From: Telmatactis stephensoni
Lineage: Eukaryota; Cnidaria; Anthozoa; Actiniaria; Isophelliidae
Length of the DNA stretch: 64,000 nucleotides
Assembly (NCBI GenBank): GCA_029948255.1
Contig: JALIZF010001497.1
Coordinates: 248,001 to 312,000 of the forward strand
Direction: 5' to 3'
Shown here one piece after another: positions 1 through 10,891 of this stretch; the first letter of the stretch is position 1, and every line of letters starts with the position of its first letter. A model generated the notes under the pieces. The model worked only from the letters and a program-made list of their open reading frames with translations, did not search any database and had not been told where the DNA came from. A program made the position numbers and the translations under genes.

Positions 1-1
1 A

Positions 2-28
2 GGGGGGAGGGGGGGGGGGGGGGGGGGG
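2..28. repeat. poly-G run at window edge
   Basis: An almost pure G run, followed by G-rich sequence to about position 41, in the intron upstream of the first visible aquaporin exon. It could form a G-quadruplex, and it is also a place where assemblies often break. Confidence 0.8.
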
Positions 29-220
29 CGAGCCTGGGGGCACTCCTTAAATTTATGTCCGAAGAGCATTTGGTTATTGGATGGATATGACATGATTGTT
101 CCACAGACATTATCTTCCAGCCTTGTATAAACAATCTGGCTTTACCTTCAAATGTGAGAAATTCCCTTTCAGATATCAATTGAACAATCGATTTGAAGCT
201 GTTGATGATATATTTGACAG

Positions 221-462
221 GCATCTGTGGCGCAGCGTTTGTTTATGGTATAGCACCAGACAAGGCCATACAAGACTCCAATCTTGCAGTTAACTTTCGT
301 AATCCTGACGTGTCTATTGGTCAAGCGTTGGGTGTGGAGATCTGGATCACTTTTATCCTGGTTCTTGTGGTGTTTGCCGTTGGTGATCCAGACAGGAATC
401 CCAATGGGTATGGACCACCCCTGGCCATTGGGTTCTACGTATTTGTGGGTCTTAATTTTTCA
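221..462 (+). CDS. Aquaporin A exon 2
   Basis: Acceptor TTTGACAG before 221, donor GTAAGC from 463. It is 242 bp, the same as the matching exon of copy B, and starts with two bases completing a split codon. Confidence 0.92.
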
Positions 463-1455
463 GTAAGCACACAATATTTTTCTTAATTTTTTCCAGCATA
501 CTTAACGCTCTTTCATTAAAACAAACCATCAAATGCTTCAGTGAGTCCGAAAAACCGTTTCCATGAAATTGTGGTATAAAGCTGAGTTTGTATGGGAAGG
601 AAAAGTACTGATACTAATATAGGGAAAACTGTGTCGTATGGTATCGCATCGTTTCCTACTTAAATGAGAGTGTGAAAGTAGGCAGACAATCCAATTTTTT
701 CTGTATTATTATTTGTGTCATAGATTCCAATATCTGGTGGAGGTATGAATCCAGCACGTTCATTCGGACCAGCGGTAATTATGAATTCCTGGCAGGATCA
801 TTGGGTGAGTTTATTCAGTTTAGGTCATGTGACATTTTAGGCACACGGAGCTTTAGAACTAGCTATTTAATTCACGCGGCAATCATCTTTATGGTGAACA
901 AAACTTTCAAACGCTAAAAATCAGACATTTTGCTCATATGATGCCTATTGAATCATCTCTTGCAAATTCAACAATAGTGAGAGAGACTTCATTGCAATAA
1001 TATTCAATTTATTATGAATTGCTTTACTATGATAACGTGATCTCCTTCAATGAACTTGCTTATCGGGAGAAAAGAGAACGAAGTGCGCAAGTGGATGCCC
1101 TACGAAAAGTAAAGAAAACAATCCCACGACCCCTGGAATACAGTGTTCTATCAACTGAGGCATAATTTCGTCTTGTAATATCGGGTTATTTGTATATTAT
1201 TTATTAATTTAATTTAGAGTGTTGACTGACTTCATCATGGTCTGATACAAACATGTCTTGTGTTTGTAGATCTACTGGGTCGGACCTGTTACAGGAGCAA
1301 TAACCGCATCGTTACTTTATCACTATATATTCGCACAGAGAGTGCTAAAAAAGTTATCATCAACCAGTTACGATGTGGAAGACCCTGGAATTTCTCTTCC
1401 TGCTCGTGTGATTGTCAATGAAGAAGCAGCAAATAAGGACCTTCACTCACAATAA
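221..1455 (+). CDS. Aquaporin copy A, 5'-partial (exons 2-4)
   Basis: MIP-family channel protein of the plasma or an internal membrane; visible exons are 221-462, 724-804 and 1270-1455. Exon 2 encodes the third to fifth helices ([10 protein letters not shown], then [17 protein letters not shown]). Exon 3, exactly 81 bp, carries the second half-helix with [13 protein letters not shown]: an intact NPA motif and the pore arginine. Exon 4 encodes the last helix ([19 protein letters not shown]) and a hydrophilic cytosolic tail ending at TAA 1453-1455. The 81-bp exon and GT-AG borders match copy B at 16384-25136 exactly, which fixes them. The exon with the first NPA motif must lie left of the window; its intron in copy B is 5.4 kb. 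The residue at the usual aromatic/arginine-filter histidine is Leu, so transport specificity should not be assumed to be water only. Assignment to the family is firm; the subfamily is not. Confidence 0.93.
724..804 (+). CDS. Aquaporin A exon 3 (NPA-2)
   Basis: 81 bp, phase 0 on both sides, between a TAG acceptor and a GTGAGT donor. Encodes [17 protein letters not shown] and MNSWQDHW. Confidence 0.94.
1270..1455 (+). CDS. Aquaporin A exon 4 with stop
   Basis: Acceptor TGTTTGTAG, 61 codons plus TAA. Encodes the sixth helix and a C-terminal tail that differs from the tail of copy B. Confidence 0.92.
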   Translation: MYWVGPVTGAITASLLYHYIFAQRVLKKLSSTSYDVEDPGISLPARVIVNEEAANKDLHSQ

Positions 1456-2434
1456 GCAAAGATCAATTTGTCCCAGTCCAGTTCATCCCTTGAAGCTGCT
1501 GCAACAAGTGCAGTCGTCAAGCACCTTAAATCACAGCTTGAAAATGCTGAAGACTATCCTCGGAAAACTAATAAGCATGAGCTTTATTAACAGATGGTCA
1601 CTGGTAAACGATGCGCCCACCCTCGCAAGAACACTGAATATGACCGGTGTCGTATATAGCACAACCCCCCTCTCCCCTTCCCCCAACTAGCTAAGGAAAC
1701 CTGACTTAACTGACTGCTTCCTCCCCCACCGAAGGCATTTCGATAGGTTGTGCACGGGCCTTGGTGACAGATTGAAGGATACTGATGAGTTTATATTTAT
1801 CCAAAATGGTTAATCACCCTCAAAGGAAAAAAAGAGAAAATATTTCGGCGACCTCAGTGAAAAGTGGTTATTAGTCACACAGTATAGGTTGGGAGTTACA
1901 TTAGGATTAGGCATAAATTATTGCGCAAACATTTACCCTACAGAACAAATATACAGATATTAATATATTGAATTTTTTTATCGCTTTGTTGATAAACTTT
2001 ATTTCAAAAGAATACTAAATTTTTAAATGTATTATAAAACCTATAATGTAGGTTTAATAGGTTTAATATATACAATACGGAATATAATATAATATATATT
2101 AAAAACTCATCAATGATTCATTAGTCTTCCGTCCAATCATTTGAACCATATTGGTCACATGCATGCGACTTTAATAATCGCACGAAAGTCTTTGTTTTTT
2201 GTTGTTTAATTAGTGCTATTTAGTCGGTACTAATTAATACTATTTGTTTCATGGATTTAGCTAGTGCCAGCACGACTCTATCAACAAGCTTTTGTTAACT
2301 TGTTCGTTTGTTGTTGTTGTTGTTGTTGCTTTGTTTTTCTATAGCTATTTGTTTATAAAGTATATCTGGGTCAAGAATATTTTAGTCTGCTAGATTTTAG
2401 TTTGCTAGGGATTGATTCAGTAGTGTACTCGCGA
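1456..2434. other. Intergenic, nothing recognised
   Basis: Very AT-rich from about 1900 to 2110, with a short (GTT)n tract near 2311-2328. No coding or structured element was seen. Confidence 0.5.
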
Positions 2435-2582
2435 CTAGAGTGGTTTTCATAAACCTGTGAAACAAAAGTTAATTATTAGCTAGTAATAGCCAGATTCAAA
2501 CAATAGAAAACAAAGGAATTAGAGACTAATGGTACTAAATACACTAAAATGTATTTCACGGGTTTATGAAAATCACTCTAGA
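2435..2582. mobile_element. Short inverted-repeat element (MITE), family 'TTTTCATAAACCCGTGAAA'
   Basis: The left end reads TTTTCATAAACCTGTGAAA and the right end is its inverted form, TTTCACGGGTTTATGAAAA. A second member with the same ends and similar interior lies at 44476-44632. No coding capacity. Confidence 0.65.
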
Positions 2583-2984
2583 AGTTTTGCTTATCTCTTT
2601 TGTTGCTCACACTTTTTCCCATTCTAGTTTGTTTACTTTATTTGCTTTCTGCTATAACCAATATTGATGAGGCTTTTCAATTCCATATGCAAATAGAATT
2701 TTTATGCTTTGAAACTGGAATACTTGAAATTTAAACAGACCATAGAAAATTAGCCTTGTTTGACTGATATAGACTGATTGATGGCGTAGCGTGTTTAGAT
2801 AGCCTCATCTAGAACGCTCCTGGGCCAATCAGAGCTGGCGTACTATCCAAATTATTTTATAGTAAACGATCAAAGAAAGTCTGAATGAATGATCAAAAGA
2901 AAAAGGTCTTTATGAATGGTCACAGAAAAAAGTCTGAGTGAATGACCGACAAATACAGAGTCTGAATAATAGGCCGAAATAATA

Positions 2985-3055
2985 ATAATAATAATAATTT
3001 AAAATTTCTGAAGCGCCTTATACTAGGCTCTAAGGCGCTTTACATATTACAACTA
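2985..3055 (-). mobile_element. LINE 3' tail fragment
   Basis: An (AAT)n tract followed by the motif GCGCCTTATACTAGGCTC and AAGGCGCTTTACATATTACAA. The reverse complement matches the tail at 44230-44300, which follows a LINE coding remnant. This is therefore the end of a 5'-truncated LINE in minus orientation. Confidence 0.6.
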
Positions 3056-3101
3056 GACACTGCGCAGCAGAGCTCACTCGCGCCTAAAAGATGTGCTAGT
3101 T

Positions 3102-3295
3102 TGCGAGCAGTCCCACATTTCCCTCCTGAATCAGAAATAAAAAGAAACGAGCGTTGCGGGATTCCTGTACCGGAAGTATTTCGTTGGGGTCTTGGGAGTG
3201 CAAAAGACCCGAACGAAATACTTCCGGTACAGGAATCCTGCAACACTCGTTTCTTTTTATTTCTGATTCAGGAGGGAAAAGTGGGACTGCTCGCA
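3102..3295. repeat. Near-perfect palindrome, arms about 90 bp
   Basis: The arm from TGCGAGCAGTCCCAC to GGGTCTT folds onto AAAGACCC to GTGGGACTGCTCGCA with a short loop near 3193-3205. It looks like a MITE or foldback unit. The open frames read through it are artefacts of the symmetry. Confidence 0.75.
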
Positions 3296-4468
3296 GTCTA
3301 AGATGTGCGGGCTTTGAGCAAGTATGATAGAAAGTGGATAGTCTGGGGGGATTGACAGAGGGTGATAGTGAGGTTTTTAACTCGTGGATGCGAAGCATTC
3401 TACTTAAACTGAATTTGAATCACAGAGTGAATCATTCCAATTTTATTCTCTCAAGTGATATAAGACTATCCAAGCACCTTATAGTCAAGACAATGTGCTA
3501 TTGTTTGGGTTGAATGCAGGTACTCTGCAGTGTGGTAGTTCATCTAGACTGTCCCGTCAAAAAGTACCTGAAATATTTTCCATATGCAGTACTACCTATA
3601 TACTTGACTACAGTCCAAGCTACAGTGGTATATTCATGACTATAAACTGTACACTAGAAACTTTTGATTACTGTACAAATTGGTGAATACAATGCAGTCT
3701 TTAATCACACAAAATTATATCTCATTCATAATAACAATTGGTTGTAGTACTGTAGCCATGTACTGTACCTCAGAGGGTAAAAACTATTTTGCTTCACATG
3801 CTAGAAATGCAATCTGATTGCTATGCCTCACCCTCAAGGAACCTGACTTTATTATAATGCTGTTGTGGTATATCTTTGTATGCTCTTTGGTTTTCTCTGA
3901 TAAAATCTACCTGGTATTGGAATTCAGAGACTTTAAGCTCATTTGTAGAACATGGAACAAAATTCCACAGTTCACTTAATACTTCTGCTGAACAGCCTAT
4001 AATTAGATGCACATTGATATCTGTATCACCCAATGCCAATAGCCACAGGTAGCCCAGTTACCCTGTGAATCAAATAGTTTTTACCATCTGAGGTACAGTA
4101 CATGGCCACAGTACTACAACTAATTGTTATTATGAATTAGATATAATTTTGTGTGATTAAAGACTGCATTATATTCACCAATGATGTACAGTAATCAAAA
4201 ATTTCTAGACAAGTGTACAACAGTCATGAATATACCGAATATACCATTGTAGCTTGGACTGTACCTGTAGTAAATATGGAAATTATTTCAGGTTCTTGTT
4301 TATAACATTAAAAATGTTTGTCAGGATGGTCTAGATAAACTACCATACAGTTCATTACCAATGTTCATTATTTGAACTAAGTTATTGATGATGAAATACC
4401 ATTATTTCTGTGGGCAAATATTAGTGATGTAAGGGACATGGCTCAGTACACATGCACTTGGTACCTAC

Positions 4469-4619
4469 TGTAACGTTATACCCACGTGTTTAAATAATCA
4501 ATAGTTCATCAATTGTAATACGATAGTCGCTTATGACCTAGCTCTCTTACCATCTGACTTGGAATAAAGAACAACGCACGAACAACTCTCCGTCTCCACA
4601 ATTTACTATAAACGTTACA
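4469..4619 (+). repeat. 5' LTR of the Gypsy element
   Basis: Begins TG and ends CA. Its first ~96 bp are repeated almost identically at 6286-6381, implying a fairly recent insertion. Confidence 0.85.
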
Positions 4620-4644
4620 TGGTGTCAGAAGTTACCAAAAAACC

Positions 4645-5505
4645 ATGCCTACCGACCCGCCTACGGACCCTCAGGTAACTCGAATCATGACGGCAAACAT
4701 TCCTCTACCGTCCAAACTAGAAACGGATGGGTGTCTAGCTACGAATTGGAAACGCTTCAAACGAAACTGGAGCAACTACGAAGTTGCCTCAAGACTCAAC
4801 AAAGAACCTAAAGACCTTCGTACTGCTACGCTTTTGACTTGTATCGGGTCTGATGCTTTAGAAGTCTTTGATGGCTTTGTTCTCAACGATGGAGAAGATA
4901 AAGATATCGATATTATTCTACAAAAGTTTGAAGAATACTACGTTGGAAAAACAAATGAAATCTACGAACGCTACAAGTTCAATTCCCGAGTACAGGAAGA
5001 CGGTGAGTCAATCGATGAATTTATAACCGCTCTACGCCGCTTAGTTAAAACATGTAATTATGGAACACTAGCTGAACACATGATACGTGACAGAATTGTC
5101 ATTGGAATCTGCGACAGCGGTCTGCGAAAAAAGCTACTAGAATGCAAAGATCTTACTCTGAACTCGTGTATTGATAAGTGCCGAGCAAGCGAAACCACAT
5201 CCAAACAACTAAGAGACATAACTAGCAGTCAAATAGACAATATTCATGCCGTTAGAACTAGGAAACCAACTACAAACAAACCTAAACCGGGTACGTCAGT
5301 CCAAAACAATGATCGGAATGTTCCAACAATAACATGCAAATTCTGTGCGAAAACCCACATCCGCAAAAAGGAAGAATGCCCAGCATGGGGAAAGACATGT
5401 ACCAAGTGTGGCAAAATGAACCATTTTGCAATCAAATGGGAAAGCCGAAAACGCCGTGAAGACCGCAAAGGCAATTATGCTAAAAGCTGCCGAGTCCCAC
5501 AGTGA
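4645..5505 (+). CDS. Gag-like protein of the Gypsy element (truncated)
   Basis: 286-aa retrotransposon gag. The central capsid-like helical part includes WKRFKRNWSNYEVASRL and GESIDEFITALRRLVKTC; the C-terminus has a zinc knuckle CKFCAKTH(x6)C followed by CTKCGKMNHFA. The expected last Cys of the second knuckle is missing (IKW instead), because from about residue 262 the frame reads out-of-phase integrase DNA across a deletion junction. Translation would start at ATG 4645, 25 bp past the LTR. In an intact relative this frame would continue into protease and reverse transcriptase. Confidence 0.82.
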   Translation: MPTDPPTDPQVTRIMTANIPLPSKLETDGCLATNWKRFKRNWSNYEVASRLNKEPKDLRTATLLTCIGSDALEVFDGFVLNDGEDKDIDIILQKFEEYYVGKTNEIYERYKFNSRVQEDGESIDEFITALRRLVKTCNYGTLAEHMIRDRIVIGICDSGLRKKLLECKDLTLNSCIDKCRASETTSKQLRDITSSQIDNIHAVRTRKPTTNKPKPGTSVQNNDRNVPTITCKFCAKTHIRKKEECPAWGKTCTKCGKMNHFAIKWESRKRREDRKGNYAKSCRVPQ

Positions 5506-6118
5506 CCCATATCTTGCACTGCTTGACTGGCGCAATACACCCACTGAAGGATTGGACAGTTCCCCCGCACAGAGACTCTTCAGCAGAAGGACAAGAACCC
5601 GACTCCCTACTGCCACATCGCTACTAATACCGGAAATCCAGAGAGATACACGAGAAAAACTTAGAATCCGCAAAGCGAAGCAGGCTTTCTACTTCAATGT
5701 CAGAACCAAAGAACTACCGGAACTTCAGGTGGGCGACACTGTCCGCGTCAAACCTCTTCAGCCAACAAATGCCCACAAACCCTGGGTAAAGGCAACAGTT
5801 CAGGGAAAGGCGGACATCCGCAGCTACCAAGTCCGCACCGAAAACGGGCGAGAATTCCGTCGCAACAGGAGACATCTTGTCTCAGTGACAGAACCTACAA
5901 CGCCCCCACTACTTCCCACTAACGACCCTACTCCAGCGGAACAGCATCAGAGAAACAACCACAACATCCAAGCAGAACCAGCCACAATTACCGAGAATCA
6001 AAGACCTCCCTTAGTCATGTCCCCGCAGAAGCAGCCTGAAGTGAGCCAAGACCACTACCAGACACGATCAGGACGAATTAGCAAGCCACCGGCTTACCTT
6101 AAAGACTACGAAACATAA
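5426..6118 (+). CDS. Integrase C-terminal remnant of the Gypsy element
   Basis: The frame reads QSNGKAENAVKTAK, DWRNTPTEGLDSSPAQRLFS and a QVGDTVRVKP SH3-like segment, and ends QTRSGRISKPPAYLKDYET. These are typical of the end of Gypsy integrases. The zinc-binding N-terminus and most of the catalytic core (DDE) are absent. It overlaps the end of gag in another frame because of the deletion, so it has no natural start of its own. Confidence 0.8.
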   Translation: MQSNGKAENAVKTAKAIMLKAAESHSDPYLALLDWRNTPTEGLDSSPAQRLFSRRTRTRLPTATSLLIPEIQRDTREKLRIRKAKQAFYFNVRTKELPELQVGDTVRVKPLQPTNAHKPWVKATVQGKADIRSYQVRTENGREFRRNRRHLVSVTEPTTPPLLPTNDPTPAEQHQRNNHNIQAEPATITENQRPPLVMSPQKQPEVSQDHYQTRSGRISKPPAYLKDYET

Positions 6119-6285
6119 ACGTTGTTGTGCAGGTTACCTGCCAACCATTGACTCTATATTAGCCTTATATAACCAAAATTGTTACTGTTCCCGTAAACCA
6201 AGGTTTTCGATCTTTGATTTTATTTTTCTTTGATTTTTAGCAAAGCCAAAAAGACGACCCCGTCTCTCCATCTGAGGAAGGGGGA

Positions 6286-6381
6286 TGTAACGTTATACCC
6301 ACGTGTTTAAATAATCAATAGTTCATCAATTGTAATACGATAGTCGCTTATGACCTAGCTCTCTTACCATCTGACTTGGAA
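6286..6381 (+). repeat. Truncated 3' LTR
   Basis: Repeats the 5' LTR from TGTAACG to CTTGGAA, then stops; the last ~55 bp of the LTR are missing. No clean target duplication can be seen. Confidence 0.8.
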
Positions 6382-6535
6382 ATACATTGAAGTACATTGA
6401 ACCCAAACAACACCACTTTGTTTTGACTATAAGGTGCTTAGATAGTCTTAAAGGGATCAATAGGACCATGATTTGTTTCTATATCACTTGACAGAATAAA
6501 ATTGGAATGATTCACTGCTCTGTGATAATTCAATT

Positions 6536-7250
6536 ATTTTTAACAGATGACTTGTAGTTTTCCTGGATTTATTTATGATGCGTGTATTTCTCGAGACTGG
6601 TATTCTTTCTCCATCACGCACATGAAAATATCACTGTTCAAAACAAGACTTTGAAAAAAAACAAAAGCTTTATTTCCATGTATATTTCTTAAATTCATTA
6701 TTGACAATAAAAGTACTACGTCTAATGGAACTGTGTGTGGTTCCTGATAGATTCTAGAATGCTTTGGTTAGGTTTTGAGAAGACCGATTTGAAGTCCCCG
6801 CCGTCTTATTTCAAGTACGATCGATGAAGCTTTAAAATCTTCTATGAATCAGCAAAATATTCAACAAGACATCTCCTCTAGATTTGTAAACGGTAATTCT
6901 ATCTGACATATGAAAAGAACAACAATAATCACGGAGAAAAAGGCTAAAAACTTACTTCGAAATCTCATGTCTAATGGCGGAGCTTGGTCACTTGAAGCAT
7001 GGTTGAAGCACCCAGTAATGCATTGCGCGTGTACAGTATTGCGCAAGAATGGCCATTTCGCAAGGCGACAGGAAACATTGTCTAAACACAGGAAACCCAT
7101 GTGTAGGTTCTCTAGTGTGACATGAACTACGACGACGACGAAACCTGTTGGGAACCTAGACTCGCGCGGCCTGCGGCCTGGCGCGAGTAAAAATTGACTC
7201 GATCTGTCAAAGTAAAGAATAAAGAATGTTCGGCGTTTTCCCAATTCATT
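6536..7250. other. Intergenic, nothing recognised
   Basis: Contains small open frames on both strands with no recognisable domain and no repeat I could define. Confidence 0.4.
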
Positions 7251-7254
7251 TTAA

Positions 7255-7712
7255 AGTCCCTATGACGCATATATTTTTCTTTTCAAATTCAGTTCTTTTC
7301 TGGGAATATAGTTGAGGTCTTTTTGTCTTACTTTTGAACACTCCATATTTTTCGAGATATAAAGGTTTCAAATTTCAAAATGCAAATTTGATGACGTCAG
7401 GGGAGTCATCATTTATTATACAAAACCAAGATGACTTGAAATTCTCTTATTTTTTCATTTGGAATTTATTTCCGTTGGTAAAGCCTGTGTTTAAGTAAAA
7501 AATCTGGTTGTGGAATTTAAGACCTCTTTTAGTAAAATCCATGAGAAGCTAGTGATGATGACTCCCCTGACGTCATCACATTTGCATTTTGAAATTTGAA
7601 ACTTTTATATCTCCGAAAATATAGAGTATTCCAAAATGGGATAAAAAGATCTTAGCTATATTCCCAGAAAAGAAATGAGTTTGAAAATAAAAAAATATGC
7701 GTCATAGGGACT
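7255..7712. mobile_element. TTAA-flanked inverted-repeat element
   Basis: The ends AGTCCCTATGACGCATA and their inverse are flanked by TTAA at 7251-7254 and 7713-7716. The arms pair for about 170 bp with mismatches (for example GATGACGTCAGGGGAGTCATC against its inverse near 7558). TTAA duplications are typical of piggyBac and Kolobok elements. No transposase. Confidence 0.72.
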
Positions 7713-8836
7713 TTAAGTTATATTTGTCTTTCTAACACCAGAGACTGACTGTAGGCCTGTATTTTATTTTGCTTATGATAACAACTAGTGCTTCCCTATT
7801 TTTGAGGACTTCGGATACGGGTTAACGGTTTTTAAAAATGTATAATTGATATTGTTAAACTACAATTAGTAGTTAACTGACAGTCGGGTGCCACTGCCTA
7901 TTTATTGGCCTATTAACAAGCTCTGTGGAGGGAGGGGAGGGGAGGAGGAAGGGAATGAAGGGGTTAATGGCCATGGGGCCGGAGCTAGAGGGGGAGCTAG
8001 AGGGGAAAATTGAAGGTAGCTATAGAGGCCGCTACCAACTGTATAAAATAATAGCTATTTCAAAAACGTTTGACGGGGCGAAGGGCAATCGGAAATTAAA
8101 GCTAAGGGAATTTGGGGTAACAAGAATTTCTTCATTTCACCCAAGCAGTAAAGACCTTACTGGCGTGACCACAGTTCCTTTCGGTCGTGCAATCACCAAT
8201 GGCCATTCGCCGTTCGACCCGTTCAGGTCAACTTTAAACTCTCCATTGCGTGACGCAAAAAGTAATATCAACCGATAAATCCCAAAACATCATGAGCAAA
8301 GATTTATAACAATACATATTTGTACGGCAGAAGAAAAGATTCATAAAACTAGTGTCCAGTGTCCTGTTCGTTTGGATATTGGCACCTGGCGGCTGAATTA
8401 TAATCTGATATAATATTCTGGCGAAGGGAGCCAACGTCTGAAAACTGATCGGAATCCGGCTAGCCTGTCTAGGACGTTATGCGAACAAACAACTGCAAAG
8501 AAACTGCTAATGTACGGCTAGATTCATCCAAAAATTATAAAAATGAAGGTAAATGAGCTGATTTATAATTTTATGGTTTTATAATGGATTACTGGCACTA
8601 TTCAGAGGTTTAATACAAGTAGTACTTTAGTGCTATATCACGAGTCAACGTGACGATATTTGTCATATGCTACAAAAACATGGCTAAATCGCCTTCTTTA
8701 TCTTATGTTAATTCACTTAAGATAATGACTGAAACCCAGTTATAAAAGAAAATACCGGTATTTTAAAAGTATATTGATTCTTTCAGAAGCGAATGATCTA
8801 TAAACGTAGTGTTAGAAGAATCCATAAACCTTCGTA

Positions 8837-9737
8837 GAGGCTTTGCACCATCACGTGACGGCAGCCATGACAGGGGTCAGGAACAACAGATCGATTTCAC
8901 GTGACGTCACGAGAGGACTAAAATCTAAACTAAAATTCGGAGAAAGCTGATTGCCTGATATTTTGTATGTATCATGAAAAGAAGTCGTCTCTGGAAATTT
9001 GGTCTGATTCTGTTCATCGCTTGGCAAATTATCGGCACCAAAATTGTGTCACGCCATGCAGTCACGCATTTTCAAACGACGTAATTAAGAACACATCAAT
9101 TTGCGACAAATTTCACCTCATTTGCTTTGGTAATGAACTTAATTGTCATTTTCTATATATATAATCAATAAAATGAACAAATAAATGTATTTTTAATATC
9201 ATTTCGATGCTTGGTATTTATGGTCGCCATATTGGTGTACATATTGGTGTACACCAATATGGCGGCCCCATACATTCTTACCAACAACAAGCCCACATTC
9301 AAACATTCGTATCTTCGTGGTGAAAAGCTCTTTTGACTCAATATTCTCTAGAGTTGCAAAGATTTAGTTGTTCTTTGATGTACAAGTATTTTTATTTTAT
9401 TTGATGCTCTGAAAAACCGACTTTATTTTTCTCGATGACGTCAGTGAAATCGATCTATAATCACGCTACGATTTGAAATCCATTGTTTTTGCCCTCCAAT
9501 TCATTTGATTTTCCTTTCAAAATGTCGGCCCGACACGAAAAAATTTGTAGCCGATTTCTGCGAATCGGGCCGATTTTTCCTTTTCCCAAACAAACCTTGT
9601 TAAAAAATCGGGCCGACAATCGTAGCGTGTAAATCAGCCTTTACATGAGAAAGAGTTCAGTTTCCCAGGGGATCGGGAAAAGACTCTATTGTTGTGCCTC
9701 CTGTCATGGCTGTCATCACGTGATGGTGCAAAGCCTC
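8837..9737. mobile_element. TA-flanked element with 40-bp terminal inverted repeats
   Basis: GAGGCTTTGCACCATCACGT at the left is inverted at the right, with TA on both sides. A subterminal GATTTCACGTGACGTCA is also partly inverted near 9434. The interior has another palindrome at 9223-9268 (CGCCATATTGGTGTAC). It resembles a Tc1/mariner-type non-autonomous element. Confidence 0.6.
9223..9268. repeat. Short palindrome
   Basis: CGCCATATTGGTGTAC is followed after a short spacer by GTACACCAATATGGCG. It lies within the larger element. Confidence 0.7.
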
Positions 9738-10069
9738 TATTGATAATTGTTTATTAGATTAGTTAGTACTTTTAAAAAGCTTTCGTTTTGAAGGTAACGC
9801 TGCATCTGCATCACTCTGTTTATGCCTTTTTTAGCTTTAATTGCAGGGCACAATATTGAAGATTTATATCAGTGACAATTCCACGAGAAATGGTTATAAT
9901 CGTTTATAATTATTACAAGGTATTTATTTCCTTTACTTCATCGAATATTGTGCATGCCTATCAATGATAGGTTCGAGAGGGGGAGGGGTGGGGCATATCT
10001 AGGGCATTTGGTCGTTTGATGGTTCTTGGTGTCCCAACGGTGGGGGAATTTTAATTTATCTCTTGGTTA

Positions 10070-10280
10070 ACCCTAGCCTGCGTCACGTGCGGACTTAACA
10101 CTGGTTAGTCCTAGCCTCCTCCGCTGGCTTCTCCGCCTTTTGGGGGAATTTTTGGAGATTGGGCTTCCTGTTCTTTTTTCTCCTCTTCCCATTTCCCACT
10201 CTTCGTAACACAGGAAACCTACAAGGAATTGCCGGCGGAGGAGGCTGGGTGGTTAGTCCGGATGTGACGCAGGCTAGGCT
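10070..10280. mobile_element. Outer inverted-repeat element hosting a MITE
   Basis: AGCCTGCGTCACGTGCGGAC at the left is inverted at the right as GTCCGGATGTGACGCAGGCT. The whole interior is taken up by the inserted MITE 10112-10249. Confidence 0.65.
10112..10249. mobile_element. MITE with 9-10 bp target duplication (Mutator-like?)
   Basis: The ends TAGCCTCCTCCGC and GGCGGAGGAGGCTGG are inverted. The direct repeat TGGTTAGTCC occurs at 10102-10111 and 10250-10259. A relative with matching ends is at 52260-52476. The duplication length suggests a Mutator-like origin. Confidence 0.7.
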
Positions 10281-10493
10281 TCAAGTCCCAGGGTACGGAT
10301 ATTTTTACTTGACAGCGTGGAGGATTGGGTACTAGTCTCGTGTTCCTCCATTTTAATTTCGCTGAGATGTACACGTGAGGAAATTTGATCAAATTTGACT
10401 CATTCCCTTTTCCCCAGGGTAGGGAATTTTATCAAAAATTATTTTAAAAAATGCAAATGCCCCACATATACCCGCCCCATGTATTGATATGTA

Positions 10494-10671
10494 CAGCAGA
10501 ACTCCGTCAGTTAATTCGAACTCTTAGGGGCTTAATATTGTTCGAGATAGCGGGCGGGGTTCGAAATAACCGATCTAAATTGCCTGAAAGAATAACTCGA
10601 GGGAAATAGGTTGGTGTTCGAGATAGCGAGGTTTGCGAGTTTACCGGGTTCGAGTAAGCGGGATTCCTGTG
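10494..10671. mobile_element. Tc1/mariner-pogo-like MITE
   Basis: Starts CAGCAGAACTCCG and ends CGGGATTCCTGTG with TA on each side. The interior has GTTCGAGATAGCG repeats, as in many pogo-type tails. It lies just upstream of the first SLC16-like gene. Confidence 0.5.
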
Positions 10672-10728
10672 TATTACAATTTGGTTGATGATTTAAATAT
10701 TAATGTACCTAATTAATTCAGGGTTAAC

Positions 10729-10891
10729 ATGTTGCGGTGTTGTCGTGGTGGAAAACCTGACACTTCTTGGTCATGGGTCGTATGTTTTGCTGCATCAGTC
10801 TGCAATCTTCTACATTTTGGTTTTAGTCAAAGTTTTGGAGTTTTCTTACCAACTCTGTCAGAATACTTTAATGAAAACAGAGAGAAAACAG
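10729..10891 (+). CDS. SLC16-like copy 1 exon 1
   Basis: Starts at ATG 10729 (MLRCCRGGKPDTSWSW) and ends in phase 1 before GTCAGT. The same 163-bp length as copy 2 supports this start. Confidence 0.85.

Larger units (their letters stand above)
4469..6381 (+). mobile_element. Internally deleted Ty3/Gypsy LTR retroelement
   Basis: The 5' LTR is 4469-4619 (TGTAACG...CGTTACA, 151 bp), followed by a TGGTGTCAGAAG primer-binding-like site. A gag frame runs straight into the C-terminal part of integrase, with protease, reverse transcriptase, RNase H and the integrase core missing. A purine-rich tract (GAGGAAGGGGGA) precedes the 3' LTR at 6286, which matches only the first ~96 bp of the 5' LTR. The element is non-autonomous and sits inside one arm of a foldback element. 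Confidence 0.85.
3409..6527. mobile_element. Foldback element split by a Gypsy insertion
   Basis: The left arm (about 3409-3792) is the inverted, diverged copy of 4062-4468 plus 6385-6527. For example ATCATTCCAATTTTATTCT near 3431 pairs with AGAATAAAATTGGAATGAT near 6493, and TAGTACTGTAGCCATGTACT near 3745 pairs with the segment at 4097. The right arm is interrupted at 4469-6381 by an LTR element and resumes beyond it. No transposase was seen. Confidence 0.75.

Noticed and set aside
3040..3398. Three overlapping frames with similar sequence on both strands
   Set aside because: They mirror each other because they run through the palindrome at 3102-3295.
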